A DNA stretch of 64,000 bases from Pseudomonas sp. ICMP22404 (GCF_006227205.1 NZ_VCNG01000012.1:62001-126000), one strand, 5' to 3'; counted from the stretch's first letter, positions 25,863 to 35,003 are shown. Translations and numbers: made by a program. Notes: generated by a model from the letters alone, not told the origin.

Positions 25863-26004
25863 AGGCTCTGTACGAAAAGTCTTGAGACGAAGGTCAGGCA
25901 AGGCGAAAACAGCCGAGGAAGCGCAGTGTACTGGAGTACATGAGCATTCCGAGGCTGTTTTCAACGCAGCATGAACGAGTATCAAGGCTTTTCGTCCAGA
26001 GCCT
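25863..26004. mobile_element. MITE-like palindromic element (142 bp)
   Basis: The ends AGGCTCTGTACGAAAAGTCT and its near-inverse (AGGCTCTGGACGAAAAGCCT) form imperfect terminal inverted repeats. The centre is again palindromic (GAAAACAGCC / GGCTGTTTTC around TGTACTGGAGTACA), so the whole unit can fold into one long hairpin. It contains no coding frame of note. I recall similar units dispersed in Pseudomonas genomes. Perfect 13-base inverted repeats flank it (GTGTGGAAAGCGC 25845-25857 and its inverse 26005-26017). Confidence 0.7.
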
Positions 26005-26037
26005 GCGCTTTCCACACGGTCTGGTGGTGCGGGTGGA

Positions 26038-26181
26038 TCAGTCTTCGCTGTCGGCCTGGCGGCGTTCAGTGGCTTCTTTGGGCTCGGGCTGCCGGGCGTC
26101 TGGTTGCCCTCCGGCCTGTAGCGTGGTCGTCTGCTCAGTGTCGTGCAGGCTTGGGAAGGGGAGATTAGGAATCTCGTGCAT
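26038..26181 (-). CDS. Small hypothetical protein, 47 aa
   Basis: ATG 26181 is preceded by GAGGAG, a strong ribosome site. The product starts MHEIPNLPFPSLHDTEQTTT and ends in a charged tail rich in Gln, Glu and Pro, probably disordered. No membrane or signal segment. Unknown function; kept because of the ribosome site and genome-like codon use. Confidence 0.45.
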   Translation of the reverse strand: MHEIPNLPFPSLHDTEQTTTLQAGGQPDARQPEPKEATERRQADSED

Positions 26182-26521
26182 ATCGCGCTCCTCGCAAAGT
26201 CTGTTGGTAGATCTGGTAGATCCTCGCTTTTGTAAAGCCCGGGCAGGATACCGCAGGAGAGATGACAAAAAGACTTTTAAATCCCGTTGCACCGACAAAT
26301 GGGATTGTCTGGACAGGTCAAGGCAAGCTCATCGATGGCCCTGCGAAAGCTGTCGATAATCGGATAAACGGCGCTCGCGAAGGCTCAAGAACGGGGCCAG
26401 CAGGCCGATGCGAAAGACAGTATTCCCGCATGCATGCCGTGACGCCGGTTGCTTGAGACATGGACGGTCTAGACGTACTGGGCCGTGGGCCCGGCTTTAT
26501 CATTCCCGGAGATTTACTTCC
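26182..26521. other. Gene-free stretch upstream of chemoreceptor
   Basis: No convincing gene, repeat or terminator is seen. The tandem GGTAGATCTGGTAGATC at about 26205 is the only local repeat. The region should contain the promoters of the 47-aa gene (leftward) and of the chemoreceptor (rightward), but I found no clear sigma-28 or sigma-70 boxes. Confidence 0.4.
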
Positions 26522-28147
26522 ATGTTCCTGCAAAAATCCCTGAGAGCCCAGATCCTGGCTTTGCTAGGTGGCAGCCTGTTGGCGATGCTGCTGATCGCCC
26601 TGGCCTCCTTTCATTTCCTTTCCAATGGCCTGCAGGACTATCGGCGCCTGATCGATGGGCCTTTGCATGCCTCGCAGTTGATCGACGAAGCCAACCTGCA
26701 ATTCAAGGTGCAGGTCCAGGAGTGGAAAAACGTCCTGCTTCGCGGCAAGCAACCGGCGGATCTGGAGAAATACTGGAAGCAGTTCGAGGAGCGCCAGCGT
26801 GAAGTCCAGGGCATCCTGGGTACATTGATCGCGCGTGAAGGTGTCCCCGCGAACATCAGGACGCGTATCGAGCAACTGCGCAACGAACATCTTCAACTGG
26901 GGGCGGCCTACCAGAAAGGACGTGATGCATTCGTGGCGGCAGGTGGCGATCCGGCGGCGGGCGATGTGGCGGTCAAGGGGGTGGACCGTGCGGTCAGCGA
27001 CCAGATGAGTGAGCTGGTGGTCGAGTTGCACAAGTTGGGCAACGAGCAGTCGGTGCTGATCAGTGCCGGTGCCGATCGTACGATTCTGTTGGGCATCGCG
27101 GTCATGCTGGTTTCTGGCCTGTTGATTGGGTTGCTCAGCCTTTGGCTGGTCAACCGCAATCTGGTGCAGCCGATCCGCAGCCTGATCGAATACGTTACCC
27201 AGCTGAGTCGCGGGCGTTTCGCCGATCGGGTGGTGAGTAACCGCCGGGACGAGTTGGGTGACCTGGCCCTCGCGGCCAATACCCTGCGTGACTTTCTGGC
27301 TGAGACCTTCACCCGCCTGCAACGCAGTGCCACGGAGCTGGACAGCGCCAGCGGTGAACTCAATGCCATCGCCAGCCTGATGAGCCAGGGCACCCACGAG
27401 CAGTTCGAACGGACCGATCAAGTGGCGACGGCGATGAACGAGATGTCCGCCACGGCCCAGGAAGTCGCTCGCCATGCCGCCGATGCGGCGCGGGCGGCGG
27501 ACGATGCCGATCAGTCGGCGCAACAGGGCGAGAAGGTCATGCAGGGGACCATCCACACCATCGCCCGGATGCGGGGGGAAATCGCCAACACGGCCACGGT
27601 GATTCGCCGTCTGGAAGCCGACAGCGGACGCATCGGCAAGGTGCTGGAAGTCATCCGCGGAATCGCCGAGCAGACCAACCTGTTGGCCCTCAACGCTGCC
27701 ATTGAAGCGGCTCGTGCCGGTGAGGCCGGACGCGGTTTCGCAGTGGTTGCCGATGAAGTGCGCAGCCTGGCCCAGCGCACGGCCTCGTCCATCATCGAGA
27801 TCAACCAGATCATCCAGACGGTGCAAACCGGTGCAGTGGACGCGGCTCAGGCCATCGAGAGCGGGCAGTCGCGCAGCGAAGAGAGCGTGGAGCAGGTGAC
27901 CCAGGCCGGCGCGATGCTCGAACGCATCACCCAGGCAGTCGAGGCGATCCGGGACATGAACCGCCAGATCGCGACGGCGGCGGAAGAACAGACGTCGGTG
28001 GCTGAAGACATTTCGCGCAATCTGACTGAAATCACCTGTATCGCCAGCACCAATCAGGACAACGTGCAACGCACCGAAGCGGCCAGCGGGAACTTGCACA
28101 GCCTGTCGGGGCAGTTGAATGAAGTGACGGCGCGGCTGAGTGCCTGA
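26522..28147 (+). CDS. Methyl-accepting chemotaxis protein
   Basis: The 541-residue protein has TM1 (about 10-32), a helical-bundle periplasmic sensor of about 155 residues, TM2 (about 190-212) and HAMP (213-266). The signalling hairpin tip is the invariant EVIRGIAEQTNLLALNAAIE. ATG 26522 follows GGAG at a good distance; the frame upstream to 26408 is not coding. It signals through CheA/CheW at the pole. The ligand is unknown; the sensor resembles four-helix-bundle types. Monocistronic. Confidence 0.93.
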   Translation: MFLQKSLRAQILALLGGSLLAMLLIALASFHFLSNGLQDYRRLIDGPLHASQLIDEANLQFKVQVQEWKNVLLRGKQPADLEKYWKQFEERQREVQGILGTLIAREGVPANIRTRIEQLRNEHLQLGAAYQKGRDAFVAAGGDPAAGDVAVKGVDRAVSDQMSELVVELHKLGNEQSVLISAGADRTILLGIAVMLVSGLLIGLLSLWLVNRNLVQPIRSLIEYVTQLSRGRFADRVVSNRRDELGDLALAANTLRDFLAETFTRLQRSATELDSASGELNAIASLMSQGTHEQFERTDQVATAMNEMSATAQEVARHAADAARAADDADQSAQQGEKVMQGTIHTIARMRGEIANTATVIRRLEADSGRIGKVLEVIRGIAEQTNLLALNAAIEAARAGEAGRGFAVVADEVRSLAQRTASSIIEINQIIQTVQTGAVDAAQAIESGQSRSEESVEQVTQAGAMLERITQAVEAIRDMNRQIATAAEEQTSVAEDISRNLTEITCIASTNQDNVQRTEAASGNLHSLSGQLNEVTARLSA

Positions 28148-28153
28148 TGCATC

Positions 28154-28180
28154 ATGGCGAGGGTGCTTGCTCCCTCGCCA
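28154..28180. repeat. Short hairpin of GGCGAGGG type after chemoreceptor gene
   Basis: ATGGCGAGGG-TGCTTG-CTCCCTCGCCA lies between the convergent chemoreceptor and zntB genes. It is a truncated member of the repeat class seen at 13080-13218 and may serve as a terminator. Confidence 0.5.
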
Positions 28181-28185
28181 CAGGC

Positions 28186-29208
28186 TCAATAATCGCGTCG
28201 CTTGCGAAATGCCCAGCGGCCGGCGATCAGGGTGAAGGTCGCCACCAGGGCCACGAGGATCCAGAAACCCTCGGGATCAGTGGCCAATGGTACGCCGCCG
28301 ACGTTCATGCCAAAGAAACCGGCAATGATGTTGATGGGCAAGGCCAGTACCGTGACCACCGTCAGGGTGAACAAGGTGCGGTTGGTCTGTTCGTTGAGGT
28401 TGGCGGCGATTTCTTCCTGCAACAGCTTGATCCGTTCGCCCAGCGCGGTCAGGTCGTTGATGATCAGGGCGAATTCCTCGGTGGATTTGCGCAACTCCTT
28501 GACGTCCTCTTTTTGCAGCCATTGCGGCGGGCGGTTGAGCAGACGCAGTAATGAGCCCGGCTCCAGCGCCAACAGGCGTTGCAGGCGCACCAGCACCCGA
28601 CGTTGGGCGCCGAGCTCGGCGCGATTGGTGGACAGTCGCGAAGAGAGCAACTGATCCTCGATCTGGTCGACGCTGAGGCTGGTCTTGCGCACGATCTGGG
28701 TCAGCACTTCCCCTTGGTCGCGCAGCAGATGGACGAGCAATTCCAATGGGGAGCGAAAGCACTCGCCGGCCTTGACCGATGAGCGCAGCTTGTCGACCGA
28801 GTGCAGGGGTTGCAGCCGTGCGCTGACAATCAATCGACTGTGGACGCAGACCCATAAGGTGGAGACGTCTGAGGAGACCATGTTGCTCAGGTTGAACACG
28901 ACATCGTTCACCACCGCCAGCAATGCCGAGTCCACATGCTCGATGCGGGTCGAACGCGAGCCTTCGTGCAGTGCTTCGAAAAACTCCTGTGGCAAGGCCA
29001 GCTGACTTTTCATCCAGCGCTCGCAGGCGGCATGGGCCAGATTCAAGTGGAGCCAGAGAAATTCATCTTCATCTTGCGGCTGTTGCAGGCGTCGCAAGGC
29101 CTGGGCTGAATCGAGCTCCTGTCCACGCTCGCCAGGACGGAAGCGAAATCCGTAGAGCAGGCCGAACAGGTCCGGGTCGCGGTGGCTTTGGTCAATGCTG
29201 TGGTTCAT
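28186..29208 (-). CDS. zntB: Zinc transporter ZntB (CorA family)
   Basis: The 340-residue protein has a large cytoplasmic N-terminal domain and two C-terminal membrane helices. The pore signature GMN is present as FFGMNVGGVPL between them, and ALPINIIAGFFGMNVGG matches ZntB/CorA. The C-terminus ends in basic RKRRDY. ZntB moves zinc with protons across the inner membrane. Monocistronic, convergent with the chemoreceptor. Confidence 0.88.
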   Translation of the reverse strand: MNHSIDQSHRDPDLFGLLYGFRFRPGERGQELDSAQALRRLQQPQDEDEFLWLHLNLAHAACERWMKSQLALPQEFFEALHEGSRSTRIEHVDSALLAVVNDVVFNLSNMVSSDVSTLWVCVHSRLIVSARLQPLHSVDKLRSSVKAGECFRSPLELLVHLLRDQGEVLTQIVRKTSLSVDQIEDQLLSSRLSTNRAELGAQRRVLVRLQRLLALEPGSLLRLLNRPPQWLQKEDVKELRKSTEEFALIINDLTALGERIKLLQEEIAANLNEQTNRTLFTLTVVTVLALPINIIAGFFGMNVGGVPLATDPEGFWILVALVATFTLIAGRWAFRKRRDY

Positions 29209-29325
29209 GCAGTCTCGCTGGCGGGAAGTGCCTGTCGCGGCTACAGGTTCACTTGAGTGGCATCATCGCAAGCTTTCTTGATGGTTTTGTGACAGTTGTG
29301 GGTGGCCAGCGGATTTCTTCCAGGT

Positions 29326-29368
29326 AAAAAAAGAGCCGCGCAACGAGAAAGTTGCGCGGCTCTTTTTT
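29326..29368 (-). terminator. Rho-independent terminator of PepSY gene
   Basis: AAAAAAAGAGCCGCGCAAC-GAGAAA-GTTGCGCGGCTCTTTTTT has T runs on both strands. It lies 10 bases past the stop of the PepSY gene on the minus strand. Confidence 0.95.
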
Positions 29369-29378
29369 GGCCGATGAA

Positions 29379-29684
29379 TCAAGTATCCTGCTTGTTGCTC
29401 AGGACTTTACCGGTGGTGGCGTCGAAGTCGACATCGAACTCTTTGCCGTCAGCGGTCTTCAGTTCAACTTCATACTCATAACCGTTGAAGTGATTGTCCA
29501 GGTCGGTATCGGTGATGGTCGCGCCCGGGTGCAACTTCAGGGCTTCTGCATTCATCGACTCAAGGGATTTGATTTTGCCTTCCTTGACCAACTGGGGAAT
29601 CTGGTCGATCCGCACATCGGCTTGGGCAAGGCCGGCAGTCAGGGTCAGGGCGGCGGCGGTAAACAGGGCAGTCAAAGTTTTCAT
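29379..29684 (-). CDS. PepSY domain-containing periplasmic protein
   Basis: The 101-residue protein has a signal peptide (MKTLTALFTAAALTLTAGLAQA). A PepSY-like fold follows with IKSLESMNAEALKLHPGATI and YEYEVELKTADGKEFDVDFD. PepSY domains often inhibit proteases or sense the envelope state. It is a single gene with its own terminator. Such genes are frequently regulated by two-component systems, but none is adjacent here. Confidence 0.88.
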   Translation of the reverse strand: MKTLTALFTAAALTLTAGLAQADVRIDQIPQLVKEGKIKSLESMNAEALKLHPGATITDTDLDNHFNGYEYEVELKTADGKEFDVDFDATTGKVLSNKQDT

Positions 29685-29816
29685 AAGGTCTTTCCTTGGG
29701 TGTGTCGTTTAAGTGGGACCAGATTAACTGTGGCAACTTAATTCACCCTTAATTCGAAAAAACCTTTGCCCGGGACTGCTGAAGCAAGGTTCGTTGGGAC
29801 AAGAACAGTGAACGCC

Positions 29817-29904
29817 TGTGGGAGCAAAGCTTGCTCGCGACGAACGATAATGCGGTTGTACTGAAACCGCACCGCCCGTATCGCGAGCAAGCATTGCTCC
29901 CACA
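29817..29904. repeat. REPIN, variant sequence
   Basis: The copies read TGTGGGAGCAAAGCTTGCTC and inverse, a variant subfamily with AAGCTT in the stem centre. It lies between PepSY and glpQ-like genes. Confidence 0.85.
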
Positions 29905-29909
29905 GTTGA

Positions 29910-31037
29910 TCAATAACCGTTCTTTTCCAGCAACTGCGTCACACTGCCAGTTTCGGGACGCTTGAAGTACTTGAGCAATTCACTGGCCCGGTTGGTGAAA
30001 ATGCCATCCACGCCGGCATCCATCACTTTCTTGAAGTCCACCGGCTCATCCACAGTGTAGACATGCACCAGCAAACCCTGGTCGTGGGTGTACTGGTTCA
30101 TCCATGGCTGCACCAGGTCTGCATAGCTCTGGCTGCCGCCATGGGTCAGCGCGGCGGACGGTCCGGTGCCGATGGCGCCCTGGGCCTTGGCGTACTGGAC
30201 CCATTTCTCGAACTCGGCGCGGTCCTTGGGTTGCTGCTTGGCGTAGTAGGCCGCCTTGTCGGTTTCTCCGGACTCGGCAAATGTCACCTTGGACTTGGGC
30301 TCGATGTTGCCTTCGCCCACCCACAACAGCAGGACCTTTGGCACCTTCGGCATTTCTTTGTGCAGCAGTTCCAGGCTGCTCTTCTCGAAGGTCTGCAAGA
30401 CCACTTTGCCCTTGCCTTGGCCTACGCCGGTAGCGCTTTTGGCCAATTTGGAACCGGCCGGACTCAGCCAGCCGCGGTCCTGCAATTTGTCCTTGAGGTC
30501 GCGTTCGATGCCGGGGAACAGTTTCGGCTCCTTGGTTTCGATGTACAGGCCCGGTTTGTGTTGCGGATTACTCTCGGCGATGTCGATGACTTCATCGAGG
30601 GTCAGGATCTTCAGCCCCGCGAACCCGGGGCGCGCGCGGTCCGGGTAGGCGGTGTTGAACCAGCTGCCGGCATCGAGGGTCTTGAGCTCGGCCATGGTGA
30701 ATGCGTTGGCGCTGCTGTCCTTGCGCTCGGGGAACTTGGTCGCGACGTCCGTGGTACGCAGCAGGCTGTCATCGTGCAGGACGAACAGCACACCGTCCTT
30801 GCTGCGTTGAAGGTCCAACTCCAGGTAATCGGCGCCGAGGTCTCGGGCCAGCTTGTAGGACGCGGCGGTGGATTCCGGTGCATCGAACGAAGCACCACGG
30901 TGAGCGATCACCGCCGGATGGGGGATACCTTGGCGGGCGGCCAAGGCCTTGGGGTTCGGCGCCTCGGCGGCCTGTGTCTGACCGAAGCCGAGCAACAGGC
31001 TCAGCATCAACGCGCTACGGGTGAAGGTGACGGGCAT
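29910..31037 (-). CDS. glpQ: Periplasmic glycerophosphodiester phosphodiesterase
   Basis: The 375-residue protein has a signal peptide (MPVTFTRSALMLSLLLGFGQ, cleavage after TQAA). The GDPD catalytic motifs are IAHRGASFDAPEST, DYLELDLQRSKDGVLFVLHDD and IETKEPKL. It hydrolyses glycerophosphodiesters to glycerol-3-phosphate and an alcohol in the periplasm. ATG 31037 has an AAGGAT site. The 240-base gap on its promoter side has no gene. Monocistronic. Confidence 0.92.
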   Translation of the reverse strand: MPVTFTRSALMLSLLLGFGQTQAAEAPNPKALAARQGIPHPAVIAHRGASFDAPESTAASYKLARDLGADYLELDLQRSKDGVLFVLHDDSLLRTTDVATKFPERKDSSANAFTMAELKTLDAGSWFNTAYPDRARPGFAGLKILTLDEVIDIAESNPQHKPGLYIETKEPKLFPGIERDLKDKLQDRGWLSPAGSKLAKSATGVGQGKGKVVLQTFEKSSLELLHKEMPKVPKVLLLWVGEGNIEPKSKVTFAESGETDKAAYYAKQQPKDRAEFEKWVQYAKAQGAIGTGPSAALTHGGSQSYADLVQPWMNQYTHDQGLLVHVYTVDEPVDFKKVMDAGVDGIFTNRASELLKYFKRPETGSVTQLLEKNGY

Positions 31038-31278
31038 GCTCGAGATCCTTTCGTCGTTGTGCAAAACCTATCTTTTAACAACTGAATGCTCTGAGCGCTA
31101 TCGCCAAACCGATATAAAACCGTGGGAAACAGATTTTTCCCACGCCTTTGCGGGCAGGTTTGCAGTACCCTTGGTCGTAGCAGTTTCCCCGGCAGAGGGA
31201 AACCGGAACCAACATTTGCCTGCCCTGCGTGTAAACCATCGATCAGACGTCCCGCGGGACGCATCCATGAGGTTTACC

Positions 31279-31605
31279 ATGCGCACCACTTCAACCTTCA
31301 TCTGCCAGGCCGCCGACCAACTCAAGGGTTTTGTCGGCCTGAACCGCAAGACCGGCCAATACATCGTGCGCTTCAGCGAAGACGCCTTCGGCATGGACGT
31401 GGCCGACGACGGCATCATTCCTACCTGCGAATTCGTCTGGACGCCCGCCACGGACGGCACCATGACCCTCAAGCGCGAGCGAATCCAGCTGCTGCTGGAC
31501 CAGAACATCGACGACCGCATCAACCTCACCGAACCTCTGCGGGTATACATGGCACGCAGCGACCTGCCGGAAATCGTGGCGATGCGGCAATTGGTCGAGG
31601 GCTGA
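31279..31605 (+). CDS. Conserved hypothetical protein, 108 aa
   Basis: MRTTSTFICQAADQLKGFVG begins a compact soluble protein with alternating strands (TGQYIVRFSEDAFGMDV) and a C-terminal helix (DLPEIVAMRQLVEG). AGGT lies 7 bases before ATG 31279. No domain recognised. Located between glpQ-like and a REPIN with no operon partner. Confidence 0.65.
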   Translation: MRTTSTFICQAADQLKGFVGLNRKTGQYIVRFSEDAFGMDVADDGIIPTCEFVWTPATDGTMTLKRERIQLLLDQNIDDRINLTEPLRVYMARSDLPEIVAMRQLVEG

Positions 31606-31622
31606 CTCCTTGCCGCAAATCC

Positions 31623-31712
31623 TGTGGGAGCGAGCCTGCTCGCGATGGCGTCGGCACAGTCGGCATGGATGCAGGCAGGCCCACCGCTATCGCGAGCAGG
31701 CTCGCTCCCACA
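31623..31712. repeat. REPIN
   Basis: Two inverted TGTGGGAGCGAGCCTGCTCG copies between convergent genes. Confidence 0.9.
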
Positions 31713-31730
31713 GGGGATTTGTGGTGGATG

Positions 31731-32045
31731 TCAGGGCTGGCGTTGGAACGCGTAGTCCCGTTCGACCTTGCACACCCGTGTATGGCAATAGGCATACCAG
31801 GTAGAACGGCCACGCTCGCGGATTGCGCTGTGTTCGGGATGTTGCTTCCAGGCCAGAATCGCCGCCTCGCTGCTCCAGTACGACACGGTAATACCCAGGC
31901 CTTCTTCGCCCCGGGCCGATTCGATGCCGAGAAATCCTGGCTGCTCTCTCGCCAGCGCCACCATGCGCTCGGACGCTTCGGCATACCCCTGATCTCCCGC
32001 AGTACGCAGGGAGGTGAAAATCACGGCGTAATACTGACCGTTCAT
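31731..32045 (-). CDS. Antibiotic biosynthesis monooxygenase (ABM) domain protein
   Basis: The 104-residue protein has the ferredoxin-like ABM pattern: YYAVIFTSLRTAGDQGYAEA, AREQPGFLGIESARGEEGLG, SYWSSEAAILAWKQHPEH. Such proteins are dimeric and cytoplasmic and often act in haem or quinone oxidation; many are of unknown role. The ATG at 32045 overlaps the stop of the upstream glutamine-amidotransferase-like gene by 4 bases, so the two are co-translated. Confidence 0.88.
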   Translation of the reverse strand: MNGQYYAVIFTSLRTAGDQGYAEASERMVALAREQPGFLGIESARGEEGLGITVSYWSSEAAILAWKQHPEHSAIRERGRSTWYAYCHTRVCKVERDYAFQRQP

Positions 32046-32752
32046 GGCATCTCCCTCGCACATGCCTGGACAAAGGCTTTGACGAGCGGCGGTACGCGAT
32101 CTTCCAGCGCTGCGCGTTCGGGCTGGAACAGGGTTGCGACAAAGAATGGATGATCCCGCAGTTCCACGGCCCGCAGCTCGCCGGCTGAGTCCCGGGCGAC
32201 GGCATGCAGGCGGTCGCTCAGCAGATCCCGCTCAAACGCCGGGTTGACCCCAAAGCGGCACCGGTAACCTTCGAACACTGTCCGGCGGCCATAGGCTTCG
32301 GCCATCAACGACTGCGCATCCAGCTGAAGGCTGTCGATGGTTTCGACCAAGGCACAACTCAGCGGCGTCAGAAGCGCCCGTTCTGCCTCGGGGGAGGTTT
32401 CGCCGTGAGCGGCATCGGTCCAGCCCATCACGTGGCGCGCGTATTCCAGCACGGCGTGCTGAAACCCACCGCAGGTGCCGAGGAACGGACGGCGCTGTTC
32501 GCGGGCAAAGCGAATGGCGTGCAAGGCGCCATGTTCGTTTCGGTAGGGGCTGCCGGGTACGCACCAAATGCCGTCGAAGTCGTCCAGAGAGGTAGCGTCG
32601 GTGATCAGATCCGTTGCCAACCATTGAAGGCCAATGTCATGGCCGGTTTGCCTGCTGGCTAGCTCAAGTGCAATGGGGATAGCCCGATGGGCCGTTATCT
32701 GCGGATCGTAGTCGCCGATCAGGGCGATGTGCAAAGGACGCTGGATTTTCAT
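32042..32752 (-). CDS. CTP-synthase-C-terminal-like glutamine amidotransferase protein
   Basis: The 236-residue protein has MKIQRPLHIALIGDYDPQIT at its start and the class I amidotransferase nucleophile elbow FLGTCGGFQHAVLEYA (Cys near residue 95). Databases call this family 'CTP synthase C-terminal region-related (seleno)protein'; here the residue is ordinary cysteine. It lacks a synthetase domain, so the substrate is unknown. It forms a two-gene operon with the ABM protein and diverges from a LysR gene whose product may regulate it. Confidence 0.8.
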   Translation of the reverse strand: MKIQRPLHIALIGDYDPQITAHRAIPIALELASRQTGHDIGLQWLATDLITDATSLDDFDGIWCVPGSPYRNEHGALHAIRFAREQRRPFLGTCGGFQHAVLEYARHVMGWTDAAHGETSPEAERALLTPLSCALVETIDSLQLDAQSLMAEAYGRRTVFEGYRCRFGVNPAFERDLLSDRLHAVARDSAGELRAVELRDHPFFVATLFQPERAALEDRVPPLVKAFVQACAREMP

Positions 32753-32766
32753 GGAGGGCACGCCGC

Positions 32767-33714
32767 TTGTTGATTCCTGGTCGCCACTATAGATTGGCGT
32801 TCGTGCACTCAATATTGGCGTTTAACCAAGTGATCAATGCAGCGACGCACTATCGTCTGGACTATCCCGATCTCTCCCTGATCCTGGCGTTGGTCCGTGG
32901 CGGCTCGCTGGCTCGGGCGGCGCGGTTGCTGAGCGTGGATGTGTCTACGGTGTTCCGCTCGGTGCGCCGGCTTGAGGCGGCCCTGGGCCAACCCTTGTTC
33001 GAAAAAAGCCGTGCCGGGTATTTGCCCACGAGCCTGGCCCAGACGCTGTCCGAACAGGCCGAGCGCGCCGAACAGGCTCTGGAGGCGGCACGTATCGGTG
33101 TGGAGCAGGGCGGTGAGGTGGTCACTGGCACCGTGCGTCTGACCTGTACCGATTCGGTCCTGCAAGCGTTGCTGCTGCCCGCGCTGGCGCGGTTCATGCC
33201 GGCCTATCCAGCATTGACCCTCGAATTGAGTACCTCGAACGACTTCGCCAACCTGAGTCGCCGCGATGCCGACATCGCCTTGCGCCTGACCCGTACGCCG
33301 CCGGAACATTTGGTGGGTCGGCACCTGGGCGATGTCGTCTACCGAGTCTGCGGGAGTCCGGCCTACCTGCCCGGCGCGAATCTGGATGACTTGGCGTCCC
33401 TGACCTGGATCGCGCCGGACGACTTCCTCCCCGATCACCCCACCGTGGCCTGGCGCCGACAACATCTACCCGCGGTGATGCCAGCCTATCGCTGCAACAG
33501 CATGCTCTCAGTCGCCGAGTTGGCGCGGGCCGGTTTGGGTGTCGCCGCGTTGCCGGACTTTCTGATCGGTGAAGACCAGGGCCTGATCCCCTTCGGCGAA
33601 CCGCTGGAGGGATATGACACGGCGCTCTGGCTGCTGACACGTCCAGACTGCCGCGCCTTGCGTTCGGTGGTGACTCTGTTCGACGAGTTGGGGCGTAGTT
33701 TGCGGCAGCGCTGA
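32767..33714 (+). CDS. LysR-type transcriptional regulator
   Basis: An N-terminal winged helix-turn-helix (LILALVRGGSLARAARLLSVDVSTV) is followed by a substrate-binding-like effector domain. The start is uncertain: TTG 32767 has GGAGGG upstream, but GTG 32803 or GTG 32830 would give a more usual N-terminal length. The gene is divergent from the amidotransferase/ABM pair with almost no gap, the classical LysR arrangement. Effector unknown. Confidence 0.85.
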   Translation: MLIPGRHYRLAFVHSILAFNQVINAATHYRLDYPDLSLILALVRGGSLARAARLLSVDVSTVFRSVRRLEAALGQPLFEKSRAGYLPTSLAQTLSEQAERAEQALEAARIGVEQGGEVVTGTVRLTCTDSVLQALLLPALARFMPAYPALTLELSTSNDFANLSRRDADIALRLTRTPPEHLVGRHLGDVVYRVCGSPAYLPGANLDDLASLTWIAPDDFLPDHPTVAWRRQHLPAVMPAYRCNSMLSVAELARAGLGVAALPDFLIGEDQGLIPFGEPLEGYDTALWLLTRPDCRALRSVVTLFDELGRSLRQR

Positions 33715-33801
33715 TGTTTCAACAGCGGAGCGCGCTGGGTTAGATGATGGTCGTCCAGCGGTTATAGTGCCTTATAGCACCAGTCCCAGGCGGAGAACAT
33801 C

Positions 33802-34335
33802 ATGGCGACCCCTTACCAACCCACCCCCACAGCTCCCGTTGATCACTTGCGTTTTCATCGGCCTCACGCGCATCTGGGACCCACCTTCGGCAATGATCGT
33901 TTTGCGTTGCGAGCGGAGGCGTTCGCGCGTTTTTTTGGCACGCCGATGTTCCTCGGCGCACAAACCCTGATCGTGCTGATCTGGATAGGCTTGAACCTGT
34001 CGGGCGTCGTGCATTTCGACGCTTACCCGTTCATCTTGCTCAATCTGGCGTTCAGTCTGCAGTCGGCCTACGCCGCCCCGCTGATCCTGCTGGCGCAAAC
34101 CCGCCAGGCCGCTCGGGACAAAGCCCAGGCGGAAGCCGATGCACAACACCGTGAAGCCCTGGCCATTGCCAACACTGAGCGTCAAGCCCAGGCCGCGCAC
34201 AATACGGCGCAACTACTCGAATTGTTGGAGCAGAACACCCGCCTGACGGAAATGACCAAGGCACTGACCGAGCGTATCGACAGCCTGACCACAGAAATGC
34301 ACCAGAAATTTGTCAACACGCCCCCGGGGCGGTAA
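33802..34335 (+). CDS. DUF1003 domain-containing membrane protein
   Basis: The 177-residue protein has two membrane helices (TPMFLGAQTLIVLIWIGLNL and PFILLNLAFSLQSAYAAPLI). The conserved AEAFARFFGTPMFL and AQTRQAARDKAQAEADA segments of DUF1003 are present, with a C-terminal coiled coil. Inner membrane, function unknown. Ends close to the convergent TetR gene with no visible terminator. Confidence 0.88.
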   Translation: MATPYQPTPTAPVDHLRFHRPHAHLGPTFGNDRFALRAEAFARFFGTPMFLGAQTLIVLIWIGLNLSGVVHFDAYPFILLNLAFSLQSAYAAPLILLAQTRQAARDKAQAEADAQHREALAIANTERQAQAAHNTAQLLELLEQNTRLTEMTKALTERIDSLTTEMHQKFVNTPPGR

Positions 34336-34363
34336 TCCTCATACCGCGTTCGTGGCGGGGCGC

Positions 34364-34978
34364 TCAAGCCTGGTAACAAATCAGGAACATATCGAGAGCC
34401 GATTCGATCACCTGCACTTGTTCATCCAGGCTCAGGCTCGGTTGCCCCATGGAGATCTGTGGCCAGAATGCGAACGTCTTGATCAACCCGTGCATTTGCT
34501 GGGCAGCAAATATCGGTTCCACGGGCTTCAGTCGTCCATCGATCTGGGCTTGGCGAATCCAGGTGGTGAGGCCTTCTTCACGCTGCCCCATACGCGAAAC
34601 CATGTTCTGGGCCCGCTCGGGAGAATGTATGGTCGCAGCGATGGCGATTCGTGCCAGATCGAGGAAGTTCTCGTCCGACATCAGCCGCAGCTTGGCTTGC
34701 AGCAACCGGCGCAATTGCTCACGCAAAGGCTCCAACGGGTTGTACGCCATCTCCTGCTCAGCGGTAATGCTGTTCCATAGACGATTCAGGATTTCGGCGA
34801 ACAACTCTTCCTTGCTGGGAAAGTGGTTGTACACCGTACGCTTCGACACACCGGCGGTCGCCGCGATCCTGTCCATGCTGGTGATCTCGAAACCGCTGCT
34901 GCGAAACTCGGCAATCGCGGCCTGGAGAATGGCCTCGCGTTTTCGTTCGGTAAGGCGTTGCGGTACGGTCATGGGCAT
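34364..34978 (-). CDS. TetR/AcrR family transcriptional regulator
   Basis: The 204-residue protein has an N-terminal TetR helix-turn-helix (REAILQAAIAEFRSSGFEIT and IAATAGVSKRTVYNHFPSKEEL). A helical C-terminal ligand and dimer domain follows. It is divergent from the metallo-beta-lactamase-fold gene at 35159. A palindrome CTACACC-N4-GGTGTAG in the shared gap is the probable operator, so it likely represses both genes. Confidence 0.92.
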   Translation of the reverse strand: MPMTVPQRLTERKREAILQAAIAEFRSSGFEITSMDRIAATAGVSKRTVYNHFPSKEELFAEILNRLWNSITAEQEMAYNPLEPLREQLRRLLQAKLRLMSDENFLDLARIAIAATIHSPERAQNMVSRMGQREEGLTTWIRQAQIDGRLKPVEPIFAAQQMHGLIKTFAFWPQISMGQPSLSLDEQVQVIESALDMFLICYQA

Positions 34979-35003
34979 TCGTCGGTTGAAAAGGGGGAGT
35001 TAC

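Noticed and set aside
32042..32752. Possible selenoprotein, as the family name suggests
   Set aside because: The catalytic position is an ordinary TGC-type cysteine within an uninterrupted frame; no in-frame UGA or SECIS-like need.
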